This document shows, piece by piece, positions 24,843 to 32,859 of a stretch of DNA of 50,963 nucleotides. The first letter of the stretch is position 1; each line of letters opens with the position of its first letter. Source of the DNA: Candidatus Solibacter usitatus (GTDB taxonomy: Bacteria > Acidobacteriota > Terriglobia > Bryobacterales > Bryobacteraceae); contig JACPNO010000009.1 in the NCBI GenBank assembly GCA_016185465.1, positions 1-50,963 on the forward strand. The letters run 5' to 3'. Position numbers and translations under genes: made by a program. Below the pieces are notes generated by a model. The model made no database searches. It was not told where the DNA came from and saw nothing but the letters and a program-made list of their open reading frames with translations.

Positions 24843-25215
24843 ATGTTCAAAGGATTAGAGCACACGGCGATCGCTTCGCCGGCCCCGCAAAAGCTTGCTC
24901 AGTGGTACGTGGATAATCTTGGTTTCATCATCAACTACAATTACGCCGGCAATTATTTTGTCAAGACGCCGAATGGCACGATGCTGGAAATCATTCCTTC
25001 CGAAGGCGATCGCGCCCCGCAGAAAATGAAGGACCCCGGGATTCGCCACATCGCGATTAGTTGACGATTTCGACGCCGCCCACGCCAAGCTGAAATCGCA
25101 AGGCATCTCGTTCCTCGGCGAGCCGTTCAAGGTGGAGGAGAATCGCCTGGTGTTTTTCTCCGATGGCGACGGCAACATCCTGCATCTGATTCACCGGCAA
25201 AAGCCGCTGCCGTAG
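24843..25215 (+). pseudogene. VOC/glyoxalase-family protein, frameshifted
   Basis: The first part encodes 73 aa (MFKGLEHTAIASPAPQKLAQ...GIRHIAIS) and then meets TGA at 25062-25064. In another frame, from about 25060, the reading continues VDDFDAAHAKLKSQGISFLG to ENRLVFFSDGDGNILHLIH and stops at 25213-25215. Joined, they give a normal ~123-aa VOC domain with GLEHTAI, MLEI and FFSDGDGN. Loss of one base around 25057-25062 explains the break. It could be a real mutation, a sequencing error, or (less likely) programmed shifting. VOC proteins bind metals and act on small electrophiles or antibiotics; the substrate is unknown. Confidence 0.8.
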
Positions 25216-25234
25216 AATTCCAGGCATCGCCATT

Positions 25235-26440
25235 GTGCTGAGCCGCGTTTTCAGGGCATTCCACTACCGTGACTTCCGCCTGCTGTGGTTTGGCGCTTGC
25301 ACGTCCAGTATCGGGACCTGGATGCAGCAGCTGGCGCAAGCCTGGCTGGTGCTCGAGATTTCGCACTCCGCCCGCCTGCTGGGACTGGATGCATTTCTAG
25401 CCAATATTCCGATTTTCCTTTTTTCCCTGGTGGGCGGCGTCGTGGCGGACCGCATGAGCCGGCGGCATCTGCTGCTCGGCTCGCAATATGTGCAGATGAC
25501 CAGCGCGTTTTTGCTGGCGGCTCTGCTGTATTTCAAGGTCGTTCAGATTCCATATATTCTGGCGCTCTCGTTCGTGTCCGGCACGGCCCAATCCTTCGGC
25601 GGTCCCGCGTACCAGGCTCTGGTGCCGATGCTGGTCGACAAGGAAGATTTGCCCAACGCGATTTCTCTGAATTCGATTCAGTTCAATCTCGCGCGCGTTA
25701 TCGGTCCGGTGCTGGGCGGCCTGGCGCTGACCAAGCTGGGCGCGGTCTGGTGCTTCTTCTTAAACGGAATCTCATTTATTGCGGTGATCATTTCGCTGTA
25801 CAAACTGCGGGTGAACTTCGCGCCGGAGAAAACCAAGGAATCCATTCTCACCAGCATGAAGCAAGGCTTTGGCTTTATTCGCAAGCAAGGCGCGATGGAA
25901 GGCTTGATCGTGCTGGCGTTCTGCATGACCGCGCTGGCGGTTCCCATGATCACGTTTCTCCCGGTGTTCGCCAAAGATGTTTTCAAACAAGGCGCGGGAA
26001 CTTATGCCACGCTGCTGGTTTGCTCCGGACTCGGCTCTATCGCCGGCGCACTCACGGTCGCCGCCATCGGGCACATCAAAAATAAAGGCCGGCTGGCGCT
26101 GCTCATGCTGGTAATACTAGGCGCCGGGATCGCCGCCTTTGCCCGCTCCAGCAATGTGGTGGTCAGTTGCACGCTGCTGTTCTTTTCGGGAGCCGCGCTC
26201 ATTGCAACGTTCACCATGATCACGTCGCTGGTTCAGCTTACCGCCACGGATAGTATGCGGGGACGAGTGATGAGCGTGTTCAACGTGGCTTTTCGCGGCG
26301 GAATGCCCATGGGCAACCTGGCCACCGGTTGGCTGGTGCCGGTTCTTTCGGCGCCTGTGGTGCTTTCCTTGAATGGGCTGCTGCTTACGCTGCTGGGGCT
26401 GTATTTCCTGTTCGTGCAGCGCCGCGTGGCGGCGCTGTGA
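25235..26440 (+). CDS. MFS exporter, EntS-like
   Basis: 401 aa from the GTG at 25235. About 12 hydrophobic segments; FRLLWFGACTSSIGTWMQQL at the N-terminus and the loop GGVVADRMSRRHLLLGSQ are typical of the MFS_3/EntS group, proton-linked exporters of siderophores or drugs. The middle loop (~195-215) is charged. It follows the VOC gene by 20 bp, so the two may be co-transcribed. Substrate unknown. Confidence 0.9.
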   Translation: MLSRVFRAFHYRDFRLLWFGACTSSIGTWMQQLAQAWLVLEISHSARLLGLDAFLANIPIFLFSLVGGVVADRMSRRHLLLGSQYVQMTSAFLLAALLYFKVVQIPYILALSFVSGTAQSFGGPAYQALVPMLVDKEDLPNAISLNSIQFNLARVIGPVLGGLALTKLGAVWCFFLNGISFIAVIISLYKLRVNFAPEKTKESILTSMKQGFGFIRKQGAMEGLIVLAFCMTALAVPMITFLPVFAKDVFKQGAGTYATLLVCSGLGSIAGALTVAAIGHIKNKGRLALLMLVILGAGIAAFARSSNVVVSCTLLFFSGAALIATFTMITSLVQLTATDSMRGRVMSVFNVAFRGGMPMGNLATGWLVPVLSAPVVLSLNGLLLTLLGLYFLFVQRRVAAL

Positions 26441-26442
26441 CG

Positions 26443-27129
26443 ATGCGGCGCGCCGTGATTGCATGGCTCGCGGCCGCGGCGTTGTGCCTCGGCGCTGGCA
26501 ACGAGCTGGAAAAAGCTCGTGACCGGCAGGATCGTTTCGCTCTGGAAAAAAGCGTGGCGGAACTGAAGCGCGCCGCTCAGCAGACGCCCGGCGACGCCGA
26601 AGCCCAGTACCGCCTGGCGCTGGCGTCCTCATATCTGGCGGAAGTTTCATTGGAATTGCGAGACAAGGCGCAAGCGCAGCGGGTCGGCGAGACCGGCGTG
26701 CAGGCTGCGGAGCGCGCTATTGCGCTGCGCAAAGATGTGGCCGAGTACTACCGCGTGCTGGGCACTCTTTGCGGGCAAGTGATTCCGGCGAATGTGTTGG
26801 GCGGCCTGAGCTACGGGAAGCGGGCGCGGGAAGCCATCGCCAAAGCGCTGGAGCTCGAGCCGAAATCCACCAAAGCGTACCTGGCTCGCGGCGTGGGGAA
26901 GAACTATTTGCCGGCGGCGCTCGGCGGCGGCGCGGAGATAGCCATTCACGATTTCGAGCGCGCGGCGGAGCTGGATCCAAAATTAGCCGACGCTCATCTC
27001 TGGCTGGGTTTGGCGCTGCGCAAAGTCAATCGCAATGCCGACGCGCGTAAAGCCTTCGCCCGTTCGCTCGAACTCGATCCGGAGCGCGTCTGGACCAAAC
27101 AACAGCTGGACAAAACACCCGCGCAATGA
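26443..27129 (+). CDS. Secreted TPR-repeat protein
   Basis: 228 aa from the ATG at 26443, 2 nt after the MFS stop (a GTG at 26437 is possible). A signal peptide (AVIAWLAAAALCLGAG) is followed by helical repeats: TPGDAEAQYRLALASSYLAE, AREAIAKALELEPKSTKAYL, AIHDFERAAELDPKLADAHL and ARKAFARSLELDPERVW, the last three being classical TPRs. Likely periplasmic scaffold. The stop overlaps the next start (ATGA), pairing it with the membrane protein. Confidence 0.85.
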   Translation: MRRAVIAWLAAAALCLGAGNELEKARDRQDRFALEKSVAELKRAAQQTPGDAEAQYRLALASSYLAEVSLELRDKAQAQRVGETGVQAAERAIALRKDVAEYYRVLGTLCGQVIPANVLGGLSYGKRAREAIAKALELEPKSTKAYLARGVGKNYLPAALGGGAEIAIHDFERAAELDPKLADAHLWLGLALRKVNRNADARKAFARSLELDPERVWTKQQLDKTPAQ

Positions 27130-28760
27130 CCCGGCCGCTAATTGGCGCGGCGATCATTGGGCTGACGCTGTTCACGTTTTTTCAGTTCCCCGGCCACACC
27201 TGGCTGCAATCCGACACGCAAATCTACGGACCGATCCTCGAGCACATGCGGGATCCCTCCGTGCTCGGCAAGGACATCCTGGTCGAGCGTCCGCACGTGG
27301 CGTTCACGCTCTACGATGAAATCACTGTCGCGTGGGCGCGGCTGACCGGCCTGAGTATCGAGCGGATTCTAGCCTGCGAGCAGATTGTTCTGCGCGGCCT
27401 GGGCACTCTGGGGGTTTATCTGCTGGCCGCCGGGTTGGGCCTCGCGCCGGGGCCGGCGCTGCTGGTGACCGCGGCATTTTCGTTGGGCGCAACCATCATG
27501 GGGCCGGCGGTGCTCACGATCGAATACGAGCCGGTGCCGCGCGGATTCGCCGTCCCCTTGCTGATGCTCGCCGTAGGTTTGATGGCTCAGGGCCGCCAGG
27601 TGGCCGCGGGCGTCGCGGGCGCAGCCGCGTTTCTCTTCCACGCTCCCACGTGCCTGCCGTTCTGGACAGTATGCTTTGTCTGGGTACTCTGGCCCGGCGA
27701 GGGACGCGCTCAACGCGCGCGCGTGCTGATCCCGCTGAGTATCGCCGCCATCGTGCTGTGGTTGTTTTCACGCCCGCAGACTGCCTCTTCCGAGCCACAG
27801 GAATTCTTTGGCCGCGTGGAACCCTGGCTGGAAGCGCTGCAGCGCGTGCGCGGTTCCTATAACTGGATTTCCGTTTGGTGGCGCCAGTGGCTGCTGCATT
27901 ACACGCTGCTCTGGATTGCTACGGTTGCGGCCTGCTGGCGGCTGCGCGCGAGCATGACGCGGGATCAACGGATATTTCTCGCGGGCATTCCTTTGTACGG
28001 GATTCTCAGCGTTCCGGCGTCGTTTGTCTTGCTCGAAGGGATGAAGTGGTCGCTGATGCCGCAGGTGCAGCCGATGCGCGCGTTGCTGTTCGTCACGGCT
28101 TTTGCGGTGATCCTGGGAGCGGTGGCGGGCTGCCGTGCAGCTCAAAACCATCGCTGGCTGGAAGCGTTTCTGTGGTTCCTGGTGGTCTTCATTGTTCCGG
28201 CCAATCGCGTGGTGGAGTTGCCATCGCTCAGCCGGACCGCCCTGATCGCATCTCTTGCGGCTGCGACGGTGGCCGCGCTTTGGCTTCACGAAACCCATCG
28301 TGCCGGCTCATGGGCGGCAATAGCGGTGGCCGCGGCGCTGCCATTTTTCCTCATCCCCACGTGGGGAGCCATCAAGAATTACCCGGCGTTCGAACACAAG
28401 GCGCTCACAGAAGTCGCACAATGGGCTCGCGCCGCGACGCAAAAGGACGACGTCTTCCTGTTCCCGGATTCCGCCGAGAATCTGCGTCCCGGCGTGTTTC
28501 GCGAAGAAGCCTTGCGCGCCGTGTATGTGGATTGGAAGGGCGGCGGGCAGATCAATTTTCTCAAGCAACTGGGCGCCGAGTGGTGGTCGCGCTGGCAACG
28601 AGTGATGGCGGGCGGCTTCGATCCGCGCAATTTAGAACGCTATCGCGGTCTCGGCATCGACTACCTTGTGGTGGAAAAAAAGAACCGGCTCGCGGCACCG
28701 CAGCCGGCATTCGAGAACGCCGGATTCGCAGTGTACTCCGTGCCGGCGCTCACGCCTTAG
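27126..28760 (+). CDS. Polytopic membrane protein, unknown function
   Basis: 544 aa with about 10-12 hydrophobic helices and a C-terminal soluble part (~430-544) rich in Trp and Arg with DDVFLFPDSAENLRPGV. After the first helix comes WLQSDTQIYGPIL, an acidic first loop of the kind found in GT39/GT83-like membrane glycosyltransferases; I could not find their full motif set, so the resemblance is weak. Co-translated with the TPR protein. The last 11 nt overlap the amidohydrolase gene on the other strand. Confidence 0.75.
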   Translation: MTRPLIGAAIIGLTLFTFFQFPGHTWLQSDTQIYGPILEHMRDPSVLGKDILVERPHVAFTLYDEITVAWARLTGLSIERILACEQIVLRGLGTLGVYLLAAGLGLAPGPALLVTAAFSLGATIMGPAVLTIEYEPVPRGFAVPLLMLAVGLMAQGRQVAAGVAGAAAFLFHAPTCLPFWTVCFVWVLWPGEGRAQRARVLIPLSIAAIVLWLFSRPQTASSEPQEFFGRVEPWLEALQRVRGSYNWISVWWRQWLLHYTLLWIATVAACWRLRASMTRDQRIFLAGIPLYGILSVPASFVLLEGMKWSLMPQVQPMRALLFVTAFAVILGAVAGCRAAQNHRWLEAFLWFLVVFIVPANRVVELPSLSRTALIASLAAATVAALWLHETHRAGSWAAIAVAAALPFFLIPTWGAIKNYPAFEHKALTEVAQWARAATQKDDVFLFPDSAENLRPGVFREEALRAVYVDWKGGGQINFLKQLGAEWWSRWQRVMAGGFDPRNLERYRGLGIDYLVVEKKNRLAAPQPAFENAGFAVYSVPALTP

Positions 28761-29655
28761 CTTCCGGAAATTTCCAAATCTCAAGCGCGTTGGTGCCCAA
28801 GATCCGGTCGCGGTCCCGCGGCGTGTAAAAGTCAAGAACGGAATCGACGAATTCCAGTTCCTTGTCCATGGGCAGCTCCCAGCGCGGCCGCGGATAGCCG
28901 GTGCCCCAGATCAGCTTGCTGCCGCCAAATTCTTCGTACACGGCTTTGAAAAACGGCCAGGTATCGCGATACGGGAAGCCGCCAAGCGACAGTTCGTAAG
29001 GCTCAGAGGCGCTGATCCACACCTGTGGAAAGCGTCGCAAGCGGAACATCTTACGGAATTCGAGCCACGGGTTCGCCGCACGCAAGTCAGGCTTGCCCAG
29101 ATGATCGACGACGATTTTGACGCCTGGAAAACGGCCGGCCATGTCTTCCAGCATGGGCATCTGCTGCGGCAGAATATAGAAATTAAATACCGCGCCCAGC
29201 TTTTCGGCTTCCCGCCACAGCGGATAATGCGCCGGCGAATTCAGCCACGTGGACTGCGGATGATAAATCGGGCTGAAGCGCATGCCTTGAAAGCCGCGCT
29301 CTTTCACCCAATAACGCAGGTTGTCCACGATCTTCGGATTTTCGGGTTCGAGCAAGCCATGCGCCACGAACTGGCTCGGGTAGCGGTGCAGGGAATAATC
29401 AATATACGAATTGTCCCAGCCATAAACGCGCGGGTTGATGAGCACGGCGTAGCGCAGTCCAAAATCGCGCATCTGCGCCACTTGATTTTCGATAGGCGCA
29501 TCGACGGCGGGCTGGGCGGCAGGGTTTTCCGGATGGCGGAAAGGAAATCTCGGATCGTGCGTCCAGACTTCAAGGTGGGTGTCGATGATCAGCCGGGCCG
29601 GCTTCGCCGTGACGCCTGCTGCTGCTTGTGCGAGGAATTGCCGTCGGGTCGACAT
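28750..29655 (-). CDS. Tat-exported TIM-barrel amidohydrolase (amidohydrolase 2 family)
   Basis: 301 aa from the ATG at 29655 (MSTRRQFLAQAAAG), a twin-arginine type signal. It has the amidohydrolase-2 layout: IIDTHLEVWTHD at the first strand, GMRFSPIYH, KIVVDHLGKPDLRA and LIWGTGYPRPRW near the C-terminus. The first metal motif is H-x-E (HLE) rather than H-x-H, and the late Asp usually found in WGTDYP is Gly, so catalysis is uncertain. Relatives include 2-pyrone-4,6-dicarboxylate lactonase-like hydrolases. It precedes the CHAD genes on the same strand with a 4-nt gap from the next gene. Confidence 0.82.
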   Translation of the reverse strand: MSTRRQFLAQAAAGVTAKPARLIIDTHLEVWTHDPRFPFRHPENPAAQPAVDAPIENQVAQMRDFGLRYAVLINPRVYGWDNSYIDYSLHRYPSQFVAHGLLEPENPKIVDNLRYWVKERGFQGMRFSPIYHPQSTWLNSPAHYPLWREAEKLGAVFNFYILPQQMPMLEDMAGRFPGVKIVVDHLGKPDLRAANPWLEFRKMFRLRRFPQVWISASEPYELSLGGFPYRDTWPFFKAVYEEFGGSKLIWGTGYPRPRWELPMDKELEFVDSVLDFYTPRDRDRILGTNALEIWKFPEAKA

Positions 29656-29659
29656 AGCT

Positions 29660-30136
29660 TCACTGCTTCTTGCGCGAGGCGGATTGCTCGCGCGCAAAAC
29701 TGCTGAAATAGCGCCGCCAACGGCTCTCCTGTTGGGGCGGCTCAAACGTCTGGCGCCAGGATTGGTAGAACGCAGCGGTGCGCTCCGCCGCCCGCTTATT
29801 CAGACGGGCCGCGGCGCTCTTGTATTTGGCCGCGGGCTTAAGCAACGCCAGCGTAGTCGCGCAATCGTTGATCTCGCCCAGCCGGTTCTGAACGCCGCGC
29901 AGTTGGTCGATGCGGACTTCCATGCCCTTGCCGTAGCAGGGCCGGAATATTTCCAACGTCGTTCTCAGGTGCTTGGTGGCTAGTCGAAAGCGATGCAAGT
30001 CCTTGGGCGCGGGTTTGCCTTTCATGAGATTTCTGCCGGTTTCGAAATATTCCACAACCAGCACAGGCAAGCGGCGCCGGGCATTCTGCGCGGCCGTCAA
30101 GTTTGAATCCCATGATCCTTTAGAGTGCTTCGCCAT
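29660..30136 (-). CDS. C-terminal half-CHAD protein
   Basis: 158 aa from the ATG at 30136 (MAKHSKGSW), placed just after the previous gene's TAG (30142-30144); an ATG at 30166 would overlap it. It holds the second half of a CHAD domain: DLHRFRLATKHLRTTLEIF and QNRLGEINDCATTLALL, with the basic residues that face polyphosphate in CHAD proteins, and a Lys/Arg-rich tail. The first half is encoded separately by 30142-30549 in a different frame. CHAD is built as two similar helical bundles, so the gene is cut at the natural hinge. Likely binds polyphosphate together with its partner. Confidence 0.82.
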   Translation of the reverse strand: MAKHSKGSWDSNLTAAQNARRRLPVLVVEYFETGRNLMKGKPAPKDLHRFRLATKHLRTTLEIFRPCYGKGMEVRIDQLRGVQNRLGEINDCATTLALLKPAAKYKSAAARLNKRAAERTAAFYQSWRQTFEPPQQESRWRRYFSSFAREQSASRKKQ

Positions 30137-30141
30137 AGAGC

Positions 30142-30549
30142 CTATAAATCCAGTCGCCGCCGCCACGACGGGGCGATGTCGCGCAAACTCCGCCTGCGCA
30201 GATGCGCGATCAGACGCTGCTTGGCTTGTTTGCGTTCTTGCACCAGCGATGCCAGCAGCGGCGCGCCTGCCGGAACACCGGCTTCGCGGAGATACTCCTG
30301 GGCGATATCGCGATTGCGAATTTCGGCGGCCAGGTCCATCACCGTCCGCAGCCGGTGCCGGAGTTTCTTGGCTTTGCGATGCGGAAAAAATTCCTGAAAT
30401 AATCGCAATGCTTCGTTAAACCGCCGAATGGTCACGCGCAGATCGTGCAGCGACTCCGGGTTGCCGGAGCGCGCCGCGCGGTTCATGCGAAACGCCAGCC
30501 GCCGCAGCAGCGTGGCAACGTGTTCGGCGGCAAACCGGCGCATCTCCAT
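30142..30549 (-). CDS. N-terminal half-CHAD protein
   Basis: 135 aa from the ATG at 30549, whose A is the last base of the ppx TAA (TAATG). It holds the first CHAD bundle: LHDLRVTIRRFNEALRLFQ, then AAEIRNRDIAQEYL, with many Arg and Lys. Normal CHAD proteins carry both bundles in ~270 aa or more; here the second bundle is the next gene. Directly coupled to Ppx/GppA, in line with the known link of CHAD to polyphosphate. Whether two chains assemble, or a frameshift has broken one gene, is open. Confidence 0.82.
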   Translation of the reverse strand: MEMRRFAAEHVATLLRRLAFRMNRAARSGNPESLHDLRVTIRRFNEALRLFQEFFPHRKAKKLRHRLRTVMDLAAEIRNRDIAQEYLREAGVPAGAPLLASLVQERKQAKQRLIAHLRRRSLRDIAPSWRRRLDL

Positions 30550-32081
30550 TACGCCCTCATCTTGCTCATCACCAGGGGTTTTCCGTAGACCTGGCGAAAC
30601 GCGTCGGTGGCCCGCTCGGCGGCCCATTGCTCGAGGTCGATATCGCTCTTGGCTCCGAGCTTCAATTGCACTTGTCCGTTGCGTACAGTGCACTCTATCG
30701 ATCCGATGCGCTGCTCGTGGCTGCGATCCAGATTATCCGCCAGCCGGAGCAGGGGAGTCAGAAACAGCACGGCCCGCCTCTCCTGGGTGTTCAGCGGGTC
30801 GAGATTGTCGTGCTCGACAGCCGGCATGGCTTTGCGATGATACCGGCAAAGGTTGGCGATCAAGGTGCGCTCGCGATCGGTAAATCCCGGCATATCGGAG
30901 TTGGCGACCAGATAGTACGAATGGCGATGGTGCCGCGTGTCGCTTACGAAATGTCCAATGTCGTGCAGATACGCAGCGGCTTCCAGAAGCCGCCCGAAAT
31001 GCGGAGGCAAGCTGTGCAGCGGTTCAAGCGCGCGAAATAGACTCGCCGCCAGGCCCGCTACCTGACGCGCATGGGCGAGCGAGACCCCGTAGCGCCGCGC
31101 CATGGCTTCGACGACGCGCTGCTGCTCGCGATCCAGTCCGGAAGGCTCCATGCCCACGCCGCGCGCTGCCAGGTCGGCAATGATGCCGTCGCGCAAACCC
31201 GCCGCGGAGTAATACACCGATGGCAATTCAAAATCCTGCATGATGCGCAGCAGGCAGGCCGCTCCAGGAATGATGATCTCGGCGCGTTTCGGTCCCATGC
31301 CGGTATGGCGGCGCCGCCCGGCAAGATCTTCGCGGCACAACTGCTCATAAAGACGGCGCACTTGCGCGGTCGAGGCGCGTAGCTGATCGGCTTGATCGAT
31401 CTTGGCGCGTCCCACGCGATTGATGGTGCAGACCACGGCCGCCGCTGTCCCGGAAGTGGCCACCGCGCGGTCCCATTTTTTGCCGTGAAAGCGGTCCACC
31501 ACCGGCGCCAGCTTCTCTTCGATGTATTGCTCCATGCGATTCAATTCACCGGGCGTGGGCGGGTCGCTGCGAATGAACAGCTGCGCCAGCCTCACCGCGC
31601 CCAGAGGCTTGGAGAAGGCTTCCTGCAGCCTGCCGTTTTCGCTATAGATGGTTTCGGCGCTGCCCCCGCCGATATCGATCAACAGCATGGTTTGCCGCGT
31701 GTGAGGCCAGCGGCTCTGCACGCCCAGATGGATCAGCCGCGATTCTTCCTGCCCGGAGATGATCTCGACCGGCGCGCCGATGGCTTGCGAGGCGCGAAAT
31801 AGAAACTCGTGCTGGTTGCCGGCGTCACGAATGGCGCTGGTGGCCACCGCGCGCACCCCGGCCACGTCCAGCCGCTTGTACTGCTGGGCCATCATCTGCA
31901 GCGCCCGGCTTACCGTATCCATAGCTTCCGGACTGACACGGCCAGTGCGAAAAACGCTTTCGCCTAACCGGGTGACGACACGGTCGGAGCCCAGAACTTT
32001 CATCGGCGCGCCCGGTGCAGCCTCCGCCGCCAGCATGCGGAGCGAGTTGCTGCCGATGTCGATCGCGGCGTAGCGGGGCAT
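30549..32081 (-). CDS. Exopolyphosphatase / pppGpp phosphohydrolase family protein
   Basis: 510 aa. Ppx/GppA core with AIDIGSNSLRMLAAE, TSAIRDAGNQHEFL, ISGQEESRLIHLG, LLIDIGGGSAETI and SGTAAAVV, followed by a C-terminal HD-like domain with AAYLHDIGHFVSD (~375). This is the long Ppx form that cleaves phosphate from polyphosphate or pppGpp. Coupled to the half-CHAD gene by TAATG. Divergent from the Tmk-like pair across 46 bp. Symbol withheld because Ppx and GppA cannot be told apart here. Confidence 0.93.
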   Translation of the reverse strand: MPRYAAIDIGSNSLRMLAAEAAPGAPMKVLGSDRVVTRLGESVFRTGRVSPEAMDTVSRALQMMAQQYKRLDVAGVRAVATSAIRDAGNQHEFLFRASQAIGAPVEIISGQEESRLIHLGVQSRWPHTRQTMLLIDIGGGSAETIYSENGRLQEAFSKPLGAVRLAQLFIRSDPPTPGELNRMEQYIEEKLAPVVDRFHGKKWDRAVATSGTAAAVVCTINRVGRAKIDQADQLRASTAQVRRLYEQLCREDLAGRRRHTGMGPKRAEIIIPGAACLLRIMQDFELPSVYYSAAGLRDGIIADLAARGVGMEPSGLDREQQRVVEAMARRYGVSLAHARQVAGLAASLFRALEPLHSLPPHFGRLLEAAAYLHDIGHFVSDTRHHRHSYYLVANSDMPGFTDRERTLIANLCRYHRKAMPAVEHDNLDPLNTQERRAVLFLTPLLRLADNLDRSHEQRIGSIECTVRNGQVQLKLGAKSDIDLEQWAAERATDAFRQVYGKPLVMSKMRA

Positions 32082-32087
32082 ACAAGC

Positions 32088-32093
32088 TATAAT
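32088..32093 (+). promoter_or_regulatory. -10 box of a promoter for the Tmk-like operon
   Basis: TATAAT at 32088-32093 in the 46-bp gap between ppx and the first Tmk-like gene, 34 nt before its ATG. No good -35 hexamer is present at 16-18 bp upstream, inside the ppx start, so an activator or extended contact may be needed. The gap must also contain or overlap the ppx promoter. Confidence 0.35.
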
Positions 32094-32127
32094 AGGCGTT
32101 ACTCCCGAGTCACTGCATCTCTTTCTT

Positions 32128-32859
32128 ATGCCGCTCTTTGCGCCGAATCGCTACAAAGGCAAGCTGATTGTGGTGGAGGGCATAGACGGCTCCGGCAAGT
32201 CCACACAAATTTCTCTATTGAGCCAGTGGCTGCGCTCCCAGGGCGTGGCGGTGGCGTTCAGCGAGTGGAACTCTTCGCCCCTTGTCCGCGAGACCACGCG
32301 GCGCGGCAAAAAGAAGGAGATGTTCACTCCCACCACCTTCAGCCTGATTCATGCCACCGACTTCGCCGATCGCACGGAGCGCTACATTCTGCCGCTGCTC
32401 AAATCCGGCGCCATCGTGTGCGCCGATCGCTACGCCTATACTGCCTTCGCGCGCGACGTGGCGCGGGGCGTAGGCCGCCGCTGGGTGCGCAATCTCTATA
32501 GCTTTGCGATCCGCCCTAGCCTGTGCTTCTATTTCCGTGTCTCGCTCGACGTGGCTATCGGCCGCATTCTGGGCGGGCGCAACGCCATCAAATATTATGA
32601 AGCGGGCATGGATTTGAAGCTCAGCCGCGATGTGCAGGAGAGCTTTCGCATTTTTCAGGGCCGCATCCTGGATGAGTACGATGCTATGGCGGAGGAGATG
32701 GGATTCCACGTGATCGACGCCACTCAGTCGATCGAAGCGCAGCAGCAGATGATGCGGGAAATTGTCATGCAGGAGCTCGGGGAAAGCCTGAAGAGCGGCG
32801 TCCTGCGGAGCCAGGGAGAGACGCATGCAGCAGCCACAGCCGTTACAGTTTTACGGTGA
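32128..32859 (+). CDS. Thymidylate-kinase-like P-loop kinase, catalytically intact copy
   Basis: 243 aa. Walker A GIDGSGKST (18-26), CADRYAYTAFARDVARG with DRY at 100-102, in the Tmk fold. The dTMP-binding REPGGT motif of real thymidylate kinases is replaced by FSEWNSSPLVRETT, so dTMP may not be its substrate. Other P-loop relatives are deoxynucleoside kinases and PPK2-type polyphosphate kinases, which matters because ppx and CHAD genes are next door. The last 35 nt overlap the second, related kinase gene. Confidence 0.83.
   Translation: MPLFAPNRYKGKLIVVEGIDGSGKSTQISLLSQWLRSQGVAVAFSEWNSSPLVRETTRRGKKKEMFTPTTFSLIHATDFADRTERYILPLLKSGAIVCADRYAYTAFARDVARGVGRRWVRNLYSFAIRPSLCFYFRVSLDVAIGRILGGRNAIKYYEAGMDLKLSRDVQESFRIFQGRILDEYDAMAEEMGFHVIDATQSIEAQQQMMREIVMQELGESLKSGVLRSQGETHAAATAVTVLR

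Noticed and set aside
28666-29706. Long open frame on plus opposite the amidohydrolase gene
   Set aside because: No family resemblance; it is the antisense shadow of a GC-rich real gene with Tat signal and barrel motifs.
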